Positions 32,608-44,312 of a DNA stretch of 64,000 nt are shown here, piece by piece. A program made the position numbers and the translations under genes. Origin of the DNA: Pseudopithomyces maydicus (lineage: Eukaryota > Ascomycota > Dothideomycetes > Pleosporales > Didymosphaeriaceae); the NCBI GenBank assembly GCA_026873275.1, contig JANTUC010000022.1:124001-188000 (forward strand). Direction: 5' to 3'. The notes beneath the pieces were generated by a model. The model ran no database searches and was not told the origin of the DNA. It was given only the letters and a program-made list of their open reading frames with translations. Numbering within the stretch: the stretch's first letter is position 1; every line of letters starts with the position of its first letter.

Positions 32608-33918
32608 ATGGCATTCCTGTCGCATTCTATCCCATGGCATACCCTTTCGTTGATGTTTGAGTACAAGGACAGCTCCAACCCTGGCCCTCAACATCCTGAG
32701 TTTTCCACGAAGAGCGCACCCGATCAACACAAGCAACTCGACTATTTTGTTGAAAAATTCCAAAACACAATTCGCGAGCACTCTACTGGAGAGCGTAATA
32801 AATATCGGACCAGTAAAGACTATGCAGAACGGGCGCAAGAGTGGGTTTGGTCAGACAAAAAGAACGATGTCGCTGGACAAGAAATTCCCATCGAAAAAGG
32901 TTTAGAGAGCGATAGAAGCTGTCCAGAGGATCTGGTGATGCGAAATGCAGAACTACGTCAGTTAACAGGTAGATCGTGGCAGAGGGCCTCTCCCGAGGAT
33001 CGGCCAGTTTATCCACCGGACTTCGCTACGAGATATATGGCATATGAATCTATTGATTCTGGTGGGCCATATGGGCGGGAGGGTATAGTCCAAGAATTCT
33101 CCCAAATTGATGCTTGGGTGGACGTTGTGGAACGGAACACTCACTACTCCACTTGCACCGATGACGAGCGCAATAGACTTTGGCTGGATACCAAGTCTTG
33201 CTCGGACATTCTTCGTCTTCTAGTCATTGATTCCGCCACAACAGACGATGTGGAGAAAAGAACGCATATGATCGAAACACTATTCCTTCTGGCACACCAC
33301 CCGAAAATAGGCCTGAAGCCTTTCCTCCGCGATGGGATGAGTTGCTGTAATATCAACGCTGGCATGACTTCTCTTGTGGAGAAAACGCTTCCCGCGTTTA
33401 TCTATCTCAATCTTTTATGGACATATATCGATGGCTGCCTAGATTCGCCATTGCTGCGACCTCGCGACCACGTACATCGGTATCAACCGAGCTACTACCG
33501 CAGCGATAGCTTCACAAGCTTGGTGCCTCGTCCTGCGTACATGAATACTCTAAGTTTTAGCAATTTGCTAGAGTCTGTTTTGAAAGAACACGGCCATATC
33601 ATCGAGCATGTTTTCTTCATTCCTCTTTTCGCATCCTACACCAGCGGGGTGCCCTCTCGCTACCTCACTTCTCGTGTTTCACGACAGTTCGAAGATAAGA
33701 AAATCGAGCGAGACGTTTTTACCAACCTATCGACGCTGAAAGACGCATTGAAGAGCATGTGGAAGATCGTCATCTACTGCGATATGATCTTCGAAGATAT
33801 CGGGGAGCCCATCAACTGGAGACGCAGCATTATCTCCTCGCTTGCCGAGCTATTTCCAGGAAAGACTGGTCTCGAAAAGATCTTGGGCAAGAGTTGGTGG
33901 GAATACACCGATGAGTAG
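32608..33918 (+). CDS. Unrecognised single-exon protein, 436 residues
   Basis: One long open frame without introns. It starts MAFLSHSIPWHTLSLMFEYKD and ends KSWWEYTDE. It is mostly polar and probably helical, with no signal peptide or convincing transmembrane segment. Landmarks include RNAELRQLTGRSWQ, FSQIDAWVDVVERNTHYSTC, RTHMIETLFLLAHHPKIGLKP and the tryptophan-containing end. I recognise no family. The length and regular amino-acid composition make it a real gene. An upstream ATG was not found in the same frame. Confidence 0.7.
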   Translation: MAFLSHSIPWHTLSLMFEYKDSSNPGPQHPEFSTKSAPDQHKQLDYFVEKFQNTIREHSTGERNKYRTSKDYAERAQEWVWSDKKNDVAGQEIPIEKGLESDRSCPEDLVMRNAELRQLTGRSWQRASPEDRPVYPPDFATRYMAYESIDSGGPYGREGIVQEFSQIDAWVDVVERNTHYSTCTDDERNRLWLDTKSCSDILRLLVIDSATTDDVEKRTHMIETLFLLAHHPKIGLKPFLRDGMSCCNINAGMTSLVEKTLPAFIYLNLLWTYIDGCLDSPLLRPRDHVHRYQPSYYRSDSFTSLVPRPAYMNTLSFSNLLESVLKEHGHIIEHVFFIPLFASYTSGVPSRYLTSRVSRQFEDKKIERDVFTNLSTLKDALKSMWKIVIYCDMIFEDIGEPINWRRSIISSLAELFPGKTGLEKILGKSWWEYTDE

Positions 33919-34361
33919 ATATCGTAGCATGCGCCAGGCCCAATGAATGTGGTAAATGTGGGCGGTAAGCGAATCGGGGGCCGGGTAAAACGCCCGTCTG
34001 CACGAACGTGGTCTGGCTCATGCTGGACTACATGCACCCGCAGAACCGCACCATTCGTTTGACTCTATCTGAGAAAAAAGCATCGGAGCAGTGTCCCCGT
34101 ATTGCGTTGGTCGCATTAGGCAATCTAGTAAGAGTACGCCCCGCAGGAAGTTGCGCAACAGTTATTAGCGAGTGAAATAGGAAGCTATATATCATCTCAC
34201 ACGGCTTTTGCATTGGTGTTGTCCTATTTATTTCTCTTCCTCGAAAATCCATCAAAGCGCTTTTTACTGTGCTTATATTTGATTTGCTTCCTATCCTTTG
34301 AAGATACACGAAAATCGTTCTCGTAGCCAGATTTGATCCTTTGACGGACCAACGGCCAGCT
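33919..34361. other. Intergenic region, nothing recognised
   Basis: These 443 bp lie between two plus-strand genes and hold no gene or repeat. The right half is the permease promoter. Confidence 0.5.
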
Positions 34362-36126
34362 ATGAAGAAAGAGCTCTCTCTTTCACCTGCTGAAACCCCA
34401 ATTTATCTTGAAGATGCCGTGCCCTCAGTACAAGAGGTCGGAACTGCTTCTGATCGCGAGGCCATGCGAAGACTAGGCAAGCAGCAGCTTTTCAAGGTAC
34501 GCAGCCTTATTCGATAGACCTTCAAATAGCTGACGAAATGATAGCGAAACTTCGGTTCCGTGAGCATATTTGGCTTTGCAATGGTCCTGATGTTGACGTG
34601 GGAAGCCATTCTTGGCACCGTGGCATTTGGTCTTGGCAACGGAGGCCCTTCTGGTCTTCTATACACGTATATTGCAGTGTGGCTCGGATATTCGCTTATT
34701 GCTATTTCGATGGCAGAAATGGCATCCATGGCCCCGTAAGTGCTCGTTTTCTCCATTCGCGGACACGGATAAGGCTGATCGTATCCAGGACAGCTGGAGG
34801 CCAGTATCACTGGTGCTCTGAATTTGCACCCAAAAGATACCAGAAGCAGATCTCCTACCTTGTCGGATGGCTAGGTGTTCTAGGCTGGCAGATTGGCGCT
34901 ACGCTCGGGGCCTTTATCTCTGGAACCATTATTCAGGGATTGGTCGTCTTGAGCTGCCCGACGTATGATTACCAGCGTTGGCATGGGACTCTTATTGCCA
35001 TGCTAATTACTTCTCTGTCTGCGCTATTCAATGTGTTTTTAGCGGATTGGCTGCCATTTGTGGAGAGTGTGATCCTAGCTCTCCATTTTCTAGCCTGGAT
35101 TGCAGTTCTAGTTACATTGTGGGTGCTTGCTCCTCGCACACCACATACTGAAGTCTGGAATTCTTTTGTTGATGCCGGATGGGGAAACAGTAAGTTTTGT
35201 ATGATTTTCTGATATAAGGCGACTTACACATACTGCAGCGGGCGTTGCTTGTTTGGTTGGCATGATAACGAATGTCGGCGCTTTTATCGGATCGGATGCA
35301 CCCGCTCACATGGCAGAGGAACTAAAAAATGCTTCTAAGACCCTCCCAAAGGTCATGACTTGGACGGTTTTGCTTAATGGCGCAATGGGTCTCATCACAC
35401 TCATGTAAAAGTCTTCATCGCCGCCTTTATTGAGTCTCCGCTAACAGTTGCAGTACCTTTTGCTACACAGTCGGAGATCTGGAAGCTGCTATCAACACGC
35501 CCACCGGATATCCCATTATCGAAGTGTTCCATTCCGCGACCGGTTCTGTTGCAGGGACTGCCGGGCTCAGTGCACTGTTGATCATTCTTAACTTTGTCAA
35601 CAATCTGACCAACATGGCCGGCTCATCGCGACAAAGCTTTGCCTTCGCCCGAGATCGTGGTCTTCCATTTTCTACCTGGATTTCCCGAGTTTCACCTCGA
35701 TTTCTTGTTCCTACAAACGCCATAATACTATCCTCGGTCATCGCTTGCATATTCCACTGTATCAACATCGGCTCTGCAATCGCGTGGAATATCATCATGT
35801 CTCTTGGGACCGTTGCAATAGTATCATCCTATATTATCTCTATTGGATGCATAACCTGGCGTCGCATTCGAAAACTTCCTCTTCTACCCACGAACTTCAG
35901 TCTTGGATTATATACCGGCCTCATCATCAATTGCTTGGCCCTCACTTTCTGTCTCATTACTTTCGTCTTCGCGTTCTTCCCACCTGTTCCACATCCCTCT
36001 GCTTTCGTTATGAATTGGGCCATCGCTGTTTATGCAGGAGTACTTAGCATAGCGGGGGTGTATTACGTCACGTGTGCGAGACATCAATACAAGGGGCCTG
36101 TGGAGTATGTGAGGAAATCGGTGTAA
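34362..36126 (+). CDS. Amino-acid/GABA/choline-type permease (APC family)
   Basis: Five exons (34362-34496, 34545-34735, 34789-35189, 35239-35404, 35454-36126) encode 521 residues. After a 45-residue cytoplasmic N-terminus come about twelve transmembrane segments. Diagnostic motifs are FGLGNGGPSGLLYTY, AGGQYHWCSEFAPKRYQK after TM3, GSDAPAHMAEELKNASKTLPK, and SSRQSFAFARDRGLPFSTW. The last two are the hallmarks of the fungal UGA4/choline-type amino acid-polyamine-choline transporters of the plasma membrane. The exact substrate cannot be read from sequence. All four introns are 48-53 bp with canonical ends, and phases agree throughout. Confidence 0.92.
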
Positions 36127-36389
36127 AGGAATTAGAAATACACATTGGTAAAACATGGTAAAATTTAGCAACACTAGAGTTGCGCACAAAATGGGTAAAT
36201 TATCCTAACGAAAGTTTCTGCCAAAGTTCCATCCCTAGATATCGCAAAAAGAGTGTTAAATTAAATTTTCATTCTGCCCCTGGTCAATCTTCATTCCATT
36301 CATTAGTCTATCTCATATTCAACATTAATTGGTCCGCACTTTACTTTTACACAACCGCGCACACACAAAAACACTGTTTTAGCGGCACA

Positions 36390-37358
36390 TTAAGGCACCG
36401 ATCCTTGATTGAGAGTCGCGGGGCCCCGCCTGACAGTAGTAGATCTTTGGGCCACGAAAGGGGGGATTTGTGCGATATTAGAAGGTCTCTGTACTGCAGA
36501 GGTGGATCTCTGAGCAACATTAGGTAGTCTTTGGGCAGCAGGCGTCGACCCTTGAGCAGCAGCCGCAGTTGCCGACCCTCTAGCAGCAGCCGCGGTTGTC
36601 GACCCTCTAACAGTAGCTGCAGTTGTCGACCCTGGAGCAGTAGCTGCAGGTCTCTGAGCTACTGGTATAGGTGTTAAAGCGATGCCTGGGGTATGGCTGC
36701 CACCACTTCTGTTTCCATTCATTTGTTGGTAGGAATGTTTATGCTTCCTATTCCAGGCAGCCCATACACCGATAACCGCAACGATGATACTTGGCAGACC
36801 GAGCCCTATACCAACACCGAGCGCAATTTCGTTACTTTTATTATCGTCAGATCCCGGGGATTCGGCGTTTGTTTGCGATGGTTCGGGGCCGGTGGGGGTT
36901 TTAGATGCATTGAGCGACTTGTCGTCTCCTGCGGCTGCTTGGTGGTTGCAATCATAAACGGCGTCGCAGATCACACCATTGTACCAGCTGTACAATTTTG
37001 AAACGTTGTATTGCCAACAATTAAAAGGTCCAAAGCCGTTATAACCTATTCCTGCGAGGTTCGTTCTGGTGGACAAGTTGACATTGAAGAAGATACCGTC
37101 GGGGAAAGTTGCGTAAACCTGATAAAACCCGGTACCGTTGTGGTTCAACCATGCAGCAGTGTGATTGCGTTGAGTAGGTATGACTGCGACGCTCTCGGGC
37201 GTAGAATTTATGCCGAGAGAGAAGTATGCCATATGAGAGATGTGTATAGATTGTTGAGATATACAGTTGGCCAAAACGACATGTTCCCATGAATTGGCGA
37301 GGCTCCGGTACGCCAAAAAGCTTGAGCCGACAAAAGATGGCAATATACTAAAACGCAT
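36390..37358 (-). CDS. Single-pass membrane protein with glycosylated ectodomain and Ala-rich tail
   Basis: A single exon from the ATG at 37358-37356 encodes 322 residues. A signal peptide (MRFSILPSFVGSSFLAYRSL) precedes an ectodomain with several N-glycosylation sequons (NHT, NGT, NLS, NVS) and three cysteines. A Ser/Pro-rich stalk leads to one transmembrane helix (IALGVGIGLGLPSIIVAVIGVWAAW). The cytoplasmic tail is Ala/Thr/Pro-rich with imperfect nine-residue repeats (GSTTAATVR, GSTTAAAAR, GSATAAAAQ). This is the layout of fungal wall-sensor-like proteins, but no WSC or other known domain is visible, so the role is not assigned. It is convergent with the permease gene, 263 bp away. Confidence 0.75.
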   Translation of the reverse strand: MRFSILPSFVGSSFLAYRSLANSWEHVVLANCISQQSIHISHMAYFSLGINSTPESVAVIPTQRNHTAAWLNHNGTGFYQVYATFPDGIFFNVNLSTRTNLAGIGYNGFGPFNCWQYNVSKLYSWYNGVICDAVYDCNHQAAAGDDKSLNASKTPTGPEPSQTNAESPGSDDNKSNEIALGVGIGLGLPSIIVAVIGVWAAWNRKHKHSYQQMNGNRSGGSHTPGIALTPIPVAQRPAATAPGSTTAATVRGSTTAAAARGSATAAAAQGSTPAAQRLPNVAQRSTSAVQRPSNIAQIPPFVAQRSTTVRRGPATLNQGSVP

Positions 37359-38490
37359 GGCTGAACGCAGCAAAAATCAATCGAAAAAAGGACAAGAGAA
37401 TTATGAGATGATGGGGCTTGAGCCGAAGGAAACAAAACATCTCGATGTATGGATGTGCGTTAAATATCAAAACGCTAGACACGGGGGCCGACCCCTTCAT
37501 GGCTCGTATTCGTGTTTTCTTAGCAGGGATCCGACAGGTGCTCGAGGCGCGCTTGCGTTTACTCCGCACTCCGCATGTCTTCAACAACGTGCGCAAGAGC
37601 TGAAAAACCCAGCTGTAGAAACAAGGCCCGGAAATTATAGATCTCAAGATTCCAGCCAAAGAGATCGCGCTGCTTAAGTTTGTGTACCGGTAAGTAGATT
37701 AACGAGTTATTAGATGCTCTGATTGCAAGCGGAACTATCTTGCGAGTTTGCGCAACTTTGTGAACTCGAGGGGAGAAGTTCCATCTCAGGCCTACAGTGA
37801 ACCCCTTTCATCGGCAAATGCATGAAGACATGAAACATCAGCCTCACGTCCTCCTCGAGGCTGTGCCCAGGCGCCAGCAGGATGCCACGAGTGCATTTAG
37901 TGGAGGGCAGCCCCCACTTCGTGCTGCTGAGCCCCACCCCAACAGATTCCTCAACTGCTTCAAAGAAGGGAATATTGTAAACAAATGTTATATTGAATGC
38001 AGAATGACCTCATATCCTTTGATGTTAGCCTATCTTTTATGTTTCAAGAACTAAAGATAATCTCCCCACTACCAACATGGGGCTCTTACACGTATTATGT
38101 CATGTTCTTAGTGTCAAAGATATGTACTTATGGCCGGCCTCAGACTTTTCTATCGTTCCTTTAGCCCCCAACCGCAGATACATAATCTTAATAAGCCCTA
38201 ATCGAGTGCGCGCGTAGAAGCTCGTATTCTCCGAAAAAGCGCTTGAACAGCCCCAGCCTTGGGCGACAGATTAGTTATCATGGGAATACTTCCCAGTGTT
38301 TGATTGGTATGAGATTCCGTTGTCTTGCAAACTTCTCCGAACCGATTGTCCAGGCGTGAAACAAATCTCGAGCCCATTCTATGTTGCTAAAAGTAGTTGC
38401 TAAAAGTAATGAATGGGTAGTGTGTTGATGAAAAGATGTACGTTATTGCGATGTTCATAATTCTATTGATAATATAATCCAGATTAGATG
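37359..38490. other. Intergenic region, nothing recognised
   Basis: Promoter of the membrane-protein gene on the left and 3' flank of the HET gene on the right. Short open frames here have no recognisable motif. Confidence 0.5.
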
Positions 38491-40509
38491 CTATATTACT
38501 TGAATAGTGATTTTCTGGCACTTCGATACCAATTCATGTATCGGATCAATACATGTATATCGCAGACAGGCGGACCCTACGCGCCGATATAGGTCATCTC
38601 CCTCCCCACCTCTATTCGCCCGAACCAGACATAGTGTCTCTAAAACAAAGGTATTCGTTGCTGAGCGGTGGCTGGTCAAGATTGGTACGCACAAGATATT
38701 CTCGGGCATATCGTCGGTGAAATCGAAGGCCACCTCACTCTCTGACTCCAAAAACTGCGTTTCGAGCTTTTCATCTTCGCCTGGTCTATGTATGTAACGC
38801 ACTAGTCGGGCATTGTATCTCCTTCTGAGAGGAACCTCCCCTTGTAGAAGTACTTTCATTGCCATCCATGGGCCAGTGATATGGAGGATAGCACTAGTGA
38901 CGTCCGCGGCATCATCGCCCCCTTTGTATTCTGCAGAGACACGACAATCGCTTTCTTCAATGAACCAATCCCTCACAGAATTTCGATTACTGTATGATCC
39001 TCCGAAGTTACCACAAGCCCAGGACCAGGACGGAATATTACTGTGTAGAGGTCTGTTCTGAAACTGGTCCTGGCCAAAGATAAATCTTTCCCAACATAGA
39101 CCAAACCGAAGATCTTCACTCCATAGGCCCGCTAGATAGGGGTGCGGTATGTCGGGGCGAAGTTGCACCAGCATCGCTTTTACATCATTTACCAGACCGG
39201 CTAGAGCAATTAACCTATCGGATTGATATGTCAATTTGGTGTTACTGTACATCTGAACCATGATGTACCAGTTTTGCAACAGTGCTACGTATGGATCCTC
39301 AGCGATGGCAGGCATCGGTCCACCCAGCAATCTTTTGAAATGTGATCGTGTGATAGCTCCACCTGCCTGATTAGGATGCATCTCGCAGGCGTTTCGTTGC
39401 CAGCATTCCCAGTAGATTTGACTGCGACCGAAATGCGCAACCCTAGGAGACAAAACGCGCTCTTGGTAACACCATCCACGTTTGACTGTTTCCGCTTCTT
39501 TGTGCCAGAGTATGGAGTACGTTCGACAGTTTTCACCATCGTGTCGAAACGGTACCAGCTGATCAGTATTGGTTGCTCGAAGACGGACGACCGTGGGCGC
39601 AATTTGCTCGGCATTTCGCTCGAAAAATAGACCGCTGCTGTCATTCAAACTTGAAAGTGCTGATACCGTCAAAACTGAGTTTTTATATACGTTGTGCATA
39701 TTGCCTGCTTCCGATCGCCAGTCTGCTTCAGAGTCCTGAATTATGCAAAGCCTGTCAATCCATAGGTATTCAACCTGGAGTCTTTCTATAACGCGGATGG
39801 CGTCTTGGAACGTCCTCGGCAGAAGTTTGATGGAGTTCGGTGATCGCAATTCGTCGATATTAGAACTAAGCAACCTGAAAGTCTTCTCTACTGGTTGGTC
39901 ACCCCAAATATAAGATAAGGCCACATATTTGGAGTTTGGCGGACACTCTTCACGAAGAACAACATTATAACTTGGAGGCGTCTGTGTACGATCGATTCGG
40001 ATGAGTCTTGTGGGGAGGAATCTGTCGTAGTCTGTTATACAGTCGTGATGTATATTACAATCGTCTATCCATCGTTCGAGCAACTTCCAAGTCCTAGGGC
40101 TGTCTGTAGAACTGTCTACCTCGTACTGAACATTGCTCTCTTCGTCGTCTTTAGCTACGGGTACGAAAACTGAATCATACTCGGGAAAATCGAGACACCT
40201 TGTGTACATGACGAGATTTTCGTGTTCGACTGAGATCCGGAATGTAGAGAAATAATCGTAATTACATGCGGTATCATGTGTCTTAATTGTGCCTAATCTG
40301 TAGTCCCAGGAAATGAGAGTGCATACATCGCACCCTTGCTGAGAAGACTTTGTGATTGATTCCAGCGTATGATGATGTGCATACACATAGTTCTCAATTT
40401 CGAGATGCTGAGAAGCCGGAGACTCGCTGTGTGTTACACGTGCGAGACGAGTTGTTTTGGTAGGGTCGGACGTACCATCGAGTGACGTTTGACATATCCC
40501 ACATAACAT
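38491..40509 (-). CDS. HET-domain protein
   Basis: A single exon encodes 672 residues. An N-terminal zinc-like cluster (MLCGICQ near the start, GCDVCTLI at about 59-66) is followed by the HET domain: YVALSYIWGD at about 195-204, RTFQDAIRVIERLQVEYLWIDRLCIIQD at about 232-259, and RGWCYQERVLSPR later. SWSWACGN is the usual post-HET motif. It has no N-terminal acidic repeat, unlike the other HET gene in the window, and is not a recent duplicate of it. The family acts in heterokaryon incompatibility and related death responses; no role for this member is shown. It is transcribed divergently from the MFS gene at 41053. Confidence 0.92.
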   Translation of the reverse strand: MLCGICQTSLDGTSDPTKTTRLARVTHSESPASQHLEIENYVYAHHHTLESITKSSQQGCDVCTLISWDYRLGTIKTHDTACNYDYFSTFRISVEHENLVMYTRCLDFPEYDSVFVPVAKDDEESNVQYEVDSSTDSPRTWKLLERWIDDCNIHHDCITDYDRFLPTRLIRIDRTQTPPSYNVVLREECPPNSKYVALSYIWGDQPVEKTFRLLSSNIDELRSPNSIKLLPRTFQDAIRVIERLQVEYLWIDRLCIIQDSEADWRSEAGNMHNVYKNSVLTVSALSSLNDSSGLFFERNAEQIAPTVVRLRATNTDQLVPFRHDGENCRTYSILWHKEAETVKRGWCYQERVLSPRVAHFGRSQIYWECWQRNACEMHPNQAGGAITRSHFKRLLGGPMPAIAEDPYVALLQNWYIMVQMYSNTKLTYQSDRLIALAGLVNDVKAMLVQLRPDIPHPYLAGLWSEDLRFGLCWERFIFGQDQFQNRPLHSNIPSWSWACGNFGGSYSNRNSVRDWFIEESDCRVSAEYKGGDDAADVTSAILHITGPWMAMKVLLQGEVPLRRRYNARLVRYIHRPGEDEKLETQFLESESEVAFDFTDDMPENILCVPILTSHRSATNTFVLETLCLVRANRGGEGDDLYRRVGSACLRYTCIDPIHELVSKCQKITIQVI

Positions 40510-41052
40510 GATGACTGCTTTTACCTTTGGGAGGGGAGATATCCCACCTAGTCATGTATTATGATATCAAGAAGTGTGCGAGAAAGAGAAGGGGAGTGAA
40601 GTACTTTTCGCCTGCGGGGTAACGAGATATCAACACCAACGTTATGGTGGGGATTCTGACATGTAAGGATGCATACGCGACCTCGCTTCCCTCATTTTGC
40701 CGCATGTCTGGGTTCAAGTCTTGGCGTACTGTTTAAGTATCGCTTCGATCTGGAAAGAGATACAGTCATCTTGCTAAATATGTACTGCCGGCCAATCACA
40801 ACTAGTCCCCAAATACAGCGCCGTTCACTTGTTCAGGCTTTGAGCATCTGAATGTAGACTAGTGTCGAAATGTTCTTTGAAGGGCGCGTTTATGCTGCCG
40901 TCAGCCGGGCGGTAGCGAGGTCATGTGACCAGACATTAGCCCAAGATCCAGTCATCAAATAGATCTCTCCCCGCATCTGTACATCATCTTCAACCTCCTC
41001 TGGTAGTCGAAAATAATCACCTTGTCACAAGGAAAGGTCCTTCTGAACAATC
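40510..41052. promoter_or_regulatory. Divergent promoter of the HET and MFS genes
   Basis: These 543 bp hold no gene. A GGTTCAAGTC word near 40710 recalls a tRNA B box, but no cloverleaf can be formed around it. Confidence 0.4.
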
Positions 41053-42537
41053 ATGTCAACCACGACGGTACAGACCTTGGCACCATCATTAGCCGTGGAA
41101 CTGGAGGATCGCAACCCGAACCATTCTCAAAATGAGACCGAGCAGCTCCGCGCTCTCGAAACAGACCCCAACGTAGACGCGATAATGCACGCCTCCCTGC
41201 TCGCTGACTCAGAAGTTCCCGACGGGGGTTATGGCTGGGTGGTTGTCTTCTCCGGAGCCGTAATCTTCTGGTGGTTTATGGGCTCAGTTTACACATGGGG
41301 GGTGATGCAAGCGGCCTTAGTTGAGCAGAAAAACTATCAACCAGCCACACTTTCGTTCGTGGGGTCTATGGTGCCTGCTTTGGGGGCGACTCTAGCGATA
41401 CCAAACGCCACACTCATCAGAAAAGTGGGTGCTCGGATTACTGGTCTTTTCGGAATGTTGCTTCTCGGCCTGGGAAGCATTCTTGCGGGATTTGCAGTTG
41501 ATAGTATACCGGGATTATTCATGACGTGGGGCCTTGTGTGTGGACTTGGTGCTAGCCTTTGCTTTATGGTAAGATTTAATGAGCCCTAGTTTTATAGATG
41601 GCAAATCTCGTGCTAACATTCGAAAAGACCGCTTCTATTATCCCAGCGCAGTACTTCAAAGCCAAGCGTGGAATCGCGAATGGTATTGTCTATGCCGGTG
41701 GCGGATTGGGCGGCACAGCCGTGAGTTTCTTACTCAATACACTAATTGACAATGTCGGCATCTCTTGGTCATTCCGAATCCTCGGATTCATGATACTAGC
41801 GACGGGATTACCGGCAGCCTATCTGATGAAAGAGCGCGTACCCATCCGCAAGGCCCAATTCGTGGAATGGAACCTCTTCAAGGATCCGAAATTCTCCCTC
41901 GTATTTGCCGTCGGGGTTCTCAGTACATTCCCGCTCTTTGTTCCACCGTTCTTTCTACCTTTATACAGCAAGTCGCTTGGGCTCTCCTCTACTACAGGTG
42001 CTGCTTTAGTTGCGGCATTCAACTTCTGCTCTGCTATAGGCCGTCTCGGTTCTGGTTGGGCGTGCGATAAACTCGGGTCATTGACCACGCTATTTCTGAC
42101 GCTCATCTTCAGCTCGATCAGTCTGATGGTCATGTGGCCTCTTTCTACCTCTATCGGTCCACTCATTGTTTTTATCATCATCAATGGTATGGCCAACGGT
42201 GGATTCTTTTCTACAATGCCCACAGTAGTGGGTAATGTCTTTGGCTCCGCGCGGGTGGGTGTTGCGATGGGCATGATTGTTAGCGGGTGGATTGGAGGGT
42301 ACCTCATGGTAAGCTCCTTGGATTACAATCACATATCCAGAAAATCTATGCTAATGCACATTCCACTAGGGCGCGCCGATCGCCGGGTACATTCTGGATG
42401 CCTCTGGAGGCGAGAATAACGGAACCGGGGCCTATCGTCCAGCTATATTCTATGCTGGTGGCTTGACAGTCATTGCTACTGTTCTTGCGGCTGTCGTTAG
42501 ACTTCGGGTCGACCGAAATTTGAAAAAGATGGTGTAA
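41053..42537 (+). CDS. MFS monocarboxylate-type transporter
   Basis: Three exons (41053-41568, 41628-42308, 42370-42537) encode 454 residues. The N-terminal cytoplasmic part leads into DGGYGWVVVFSGAVIFWWFMG, the MCT-family opening motif ([D/E]GG[W/Y][G/A]W). The remaining landmarks are IIPAQYFKAKRGIANGIVYAGGGLGG in the middle, GRLGSGWACDKLG in the second half and GAPIAGYILDASG near the end; twelve helices are expected. Fungal members carry carboxylates, riboflavin or other small molecules, or have no known substrate. The introns (59 and 61 bp) have branch-like CTAAC or CTAAT words. The gene is convergent with the sugar transporter only 137 bp away. Confidence 0.9.
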
Positions 42538-42674
42538 TGACCAATATGTGAAAGGGAAATGCAGCGTGTATTTCCAACATGTCTCGACTCCGCTGCAATT
42601 CGTATTGCTTTTTTGTATATTTACATTGTATTTCCATTGTTACTAATTTGTTCAGCTCATAACAAATTATCTGA

Positions 42675-44312
42675 TCATATCTTTTCTAATCTCGTAGTCT
42701 CACCAATTGCGACATGCGCAGCCTTCTCATTTAAAACAGCTTCCACTTTCTCAGGATCAACCAAATGTTGGCTCTTGTCTTTCTCAAATACCATTGCCAC
42801 TTCCTCAAGACTCTTTCCTTTCGTTTCAGGAAAGAGAAACCAGATTGCGACGAAAAACAACGCATCAATGACCACAAACAGGATGTAGTAACGCCAGCCA
42901 AGAGCCGTCATCGCGACAGGGTTCGCGACGGAACCAACAATAAGCGTCAAGTTTGCACCGAAGAGCATAAGTGCAACGCCGAAACTTCGTAGCTCGTAAG
43001 GAAAGATTTCAGTCGGGTATGCGTACAGTAATGGCGTAAGGGCGATTGCGTAGTGAAAATTGAAGATGAACAAGAACGGCAGGACTGCCAAACCAATTGA
43101 CCGGGACCCTGTTGCGGTGAATCTGGCGTTGAGTGCCGTCCAAATGACGTACGTGATGCACATGCCTCCAGCAGACCAGAGGAATAGTGTCCTCCTACCA
43201 AGACGGTCTACCAGCATCGCGCCGCAAAACATAGCAGACAGCATGTTGAAAATTTGTAAGCCGCCATTCAGAAGGGACTGCTGCGTTGGGTCTGTGATTC
43301 CAACTTGTTTCAAGACCAGACCGAGATAGTACGAGAGTACTGTGTTTCCAGACCACTGTGCGGCAATGGCAAGGACAAAGATAATCTGCAGACGACGGCG
43401 ATTTGCAGGTTTCCGCAAGAGTTTGAAAAGCCCCTTGATGCCTTGGTTCTCCGCGTTGCGCTCGAGACGAATGGCCTCTTCGATTTGAAGCATTTCGAGG
43501 GCGACGAGGGGTGAGGTGCTGTCGCCAGCAGCATGGAATTTGATCAAAAGGTCCCGCGCTCTGTCATTCTCGCCTTTGGCAACCAAAAACCTACCAAGGT
43601 CAGCAAGACACCAAAGCCCTAATCCTGTATTAACTTACCGAGGGCTTTCAGGAAGAAAGTAGGCACACGCTAATTGCAACGTTGGCATGGCACCTTGAAG
43701 CAGCGTGGGGATGCGCCATGACCAATCACTCCCCATCTTGAGTGTACCGAAGGATACCCAGGCAGCAGCAATAGCGCCAAAGAAGAAGAAGGTTTGATAT
43801 AACGCCGTGAGTTTGCCACGGTGGGTTGGGTAGGCAAGTTCGCCGATAAGGATAGGACTGGGTTGCGACATCAAAGCTGATCCAAGGCCGAGAATCAAAC
43901 GCGATGTGACCAGCAGTGGGTAGTTCACGGAGCCAGCTTGAAGTGCTGCGCCGACGATGGCAAATCCGAACCCAAGAATGAGTGTCTTCTTGCGACCAAG
44001 CCAATTCGACAGAGGTGCAACGAAACACGATCCAACCACTTTACCGACCGGTAACATGGCGTTCATGGCACCCAATCGGGGAGCCGAGGGATGCTCGTAG
44101 TATGCCTGCCATTTGGGACTGATCTGGAGAGCGTTCATAAGGACACCATCATAGCCTAGAGTCGCAGCAGATACGCAGCAGATGAGCAGGACAGCATTGA
44201 GATGGCGCAAGTGGGACTTGGTCCACCAGCGTTTGCCGTCATCCGGAAGGGCCTCAGCCAACTCAGGACCAACGAGTCGAACATACTCCTGTTTACGGTC
44301 CTCCGCTGACAT
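42675..44312 (-). CDS. MFS sugar transporter
   Basis: Two exons (44312-43639 and 43590-42675; 48-bp intron) encode 529 residues. The sugar-porter motifs are present: GYDGVLMNALQ in TM1, NWLGRKKTLILG after TM2, RLILGLGSALM, PESPRFLVAKG, DRLGRRTLFLWSAGG and FPETKGKSLEEV. It resembles the hexose/lactose-permease branch of fungal sugar porters. The sequence suggests uptake of a mono- or disaccharide across the plasma membrane. It is transcribed divergently from the GH3 beta-glucosidase gene, sharing an 808-bp promoter, which suggests import of a beta-glucoside for internal hydrolysis (inference from context). Confidence 0.93.

Noticed and set aside
37797..38054. 85-residue plus-strand open frame
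   Set aside because: No motif, poor composition, no neighbours that would explain it.
40700..40730. tRNA-like B-box word GGTTCAAGTC
   Set aside because: No matching A box at the right distance and no cloverleaf can be drawn.
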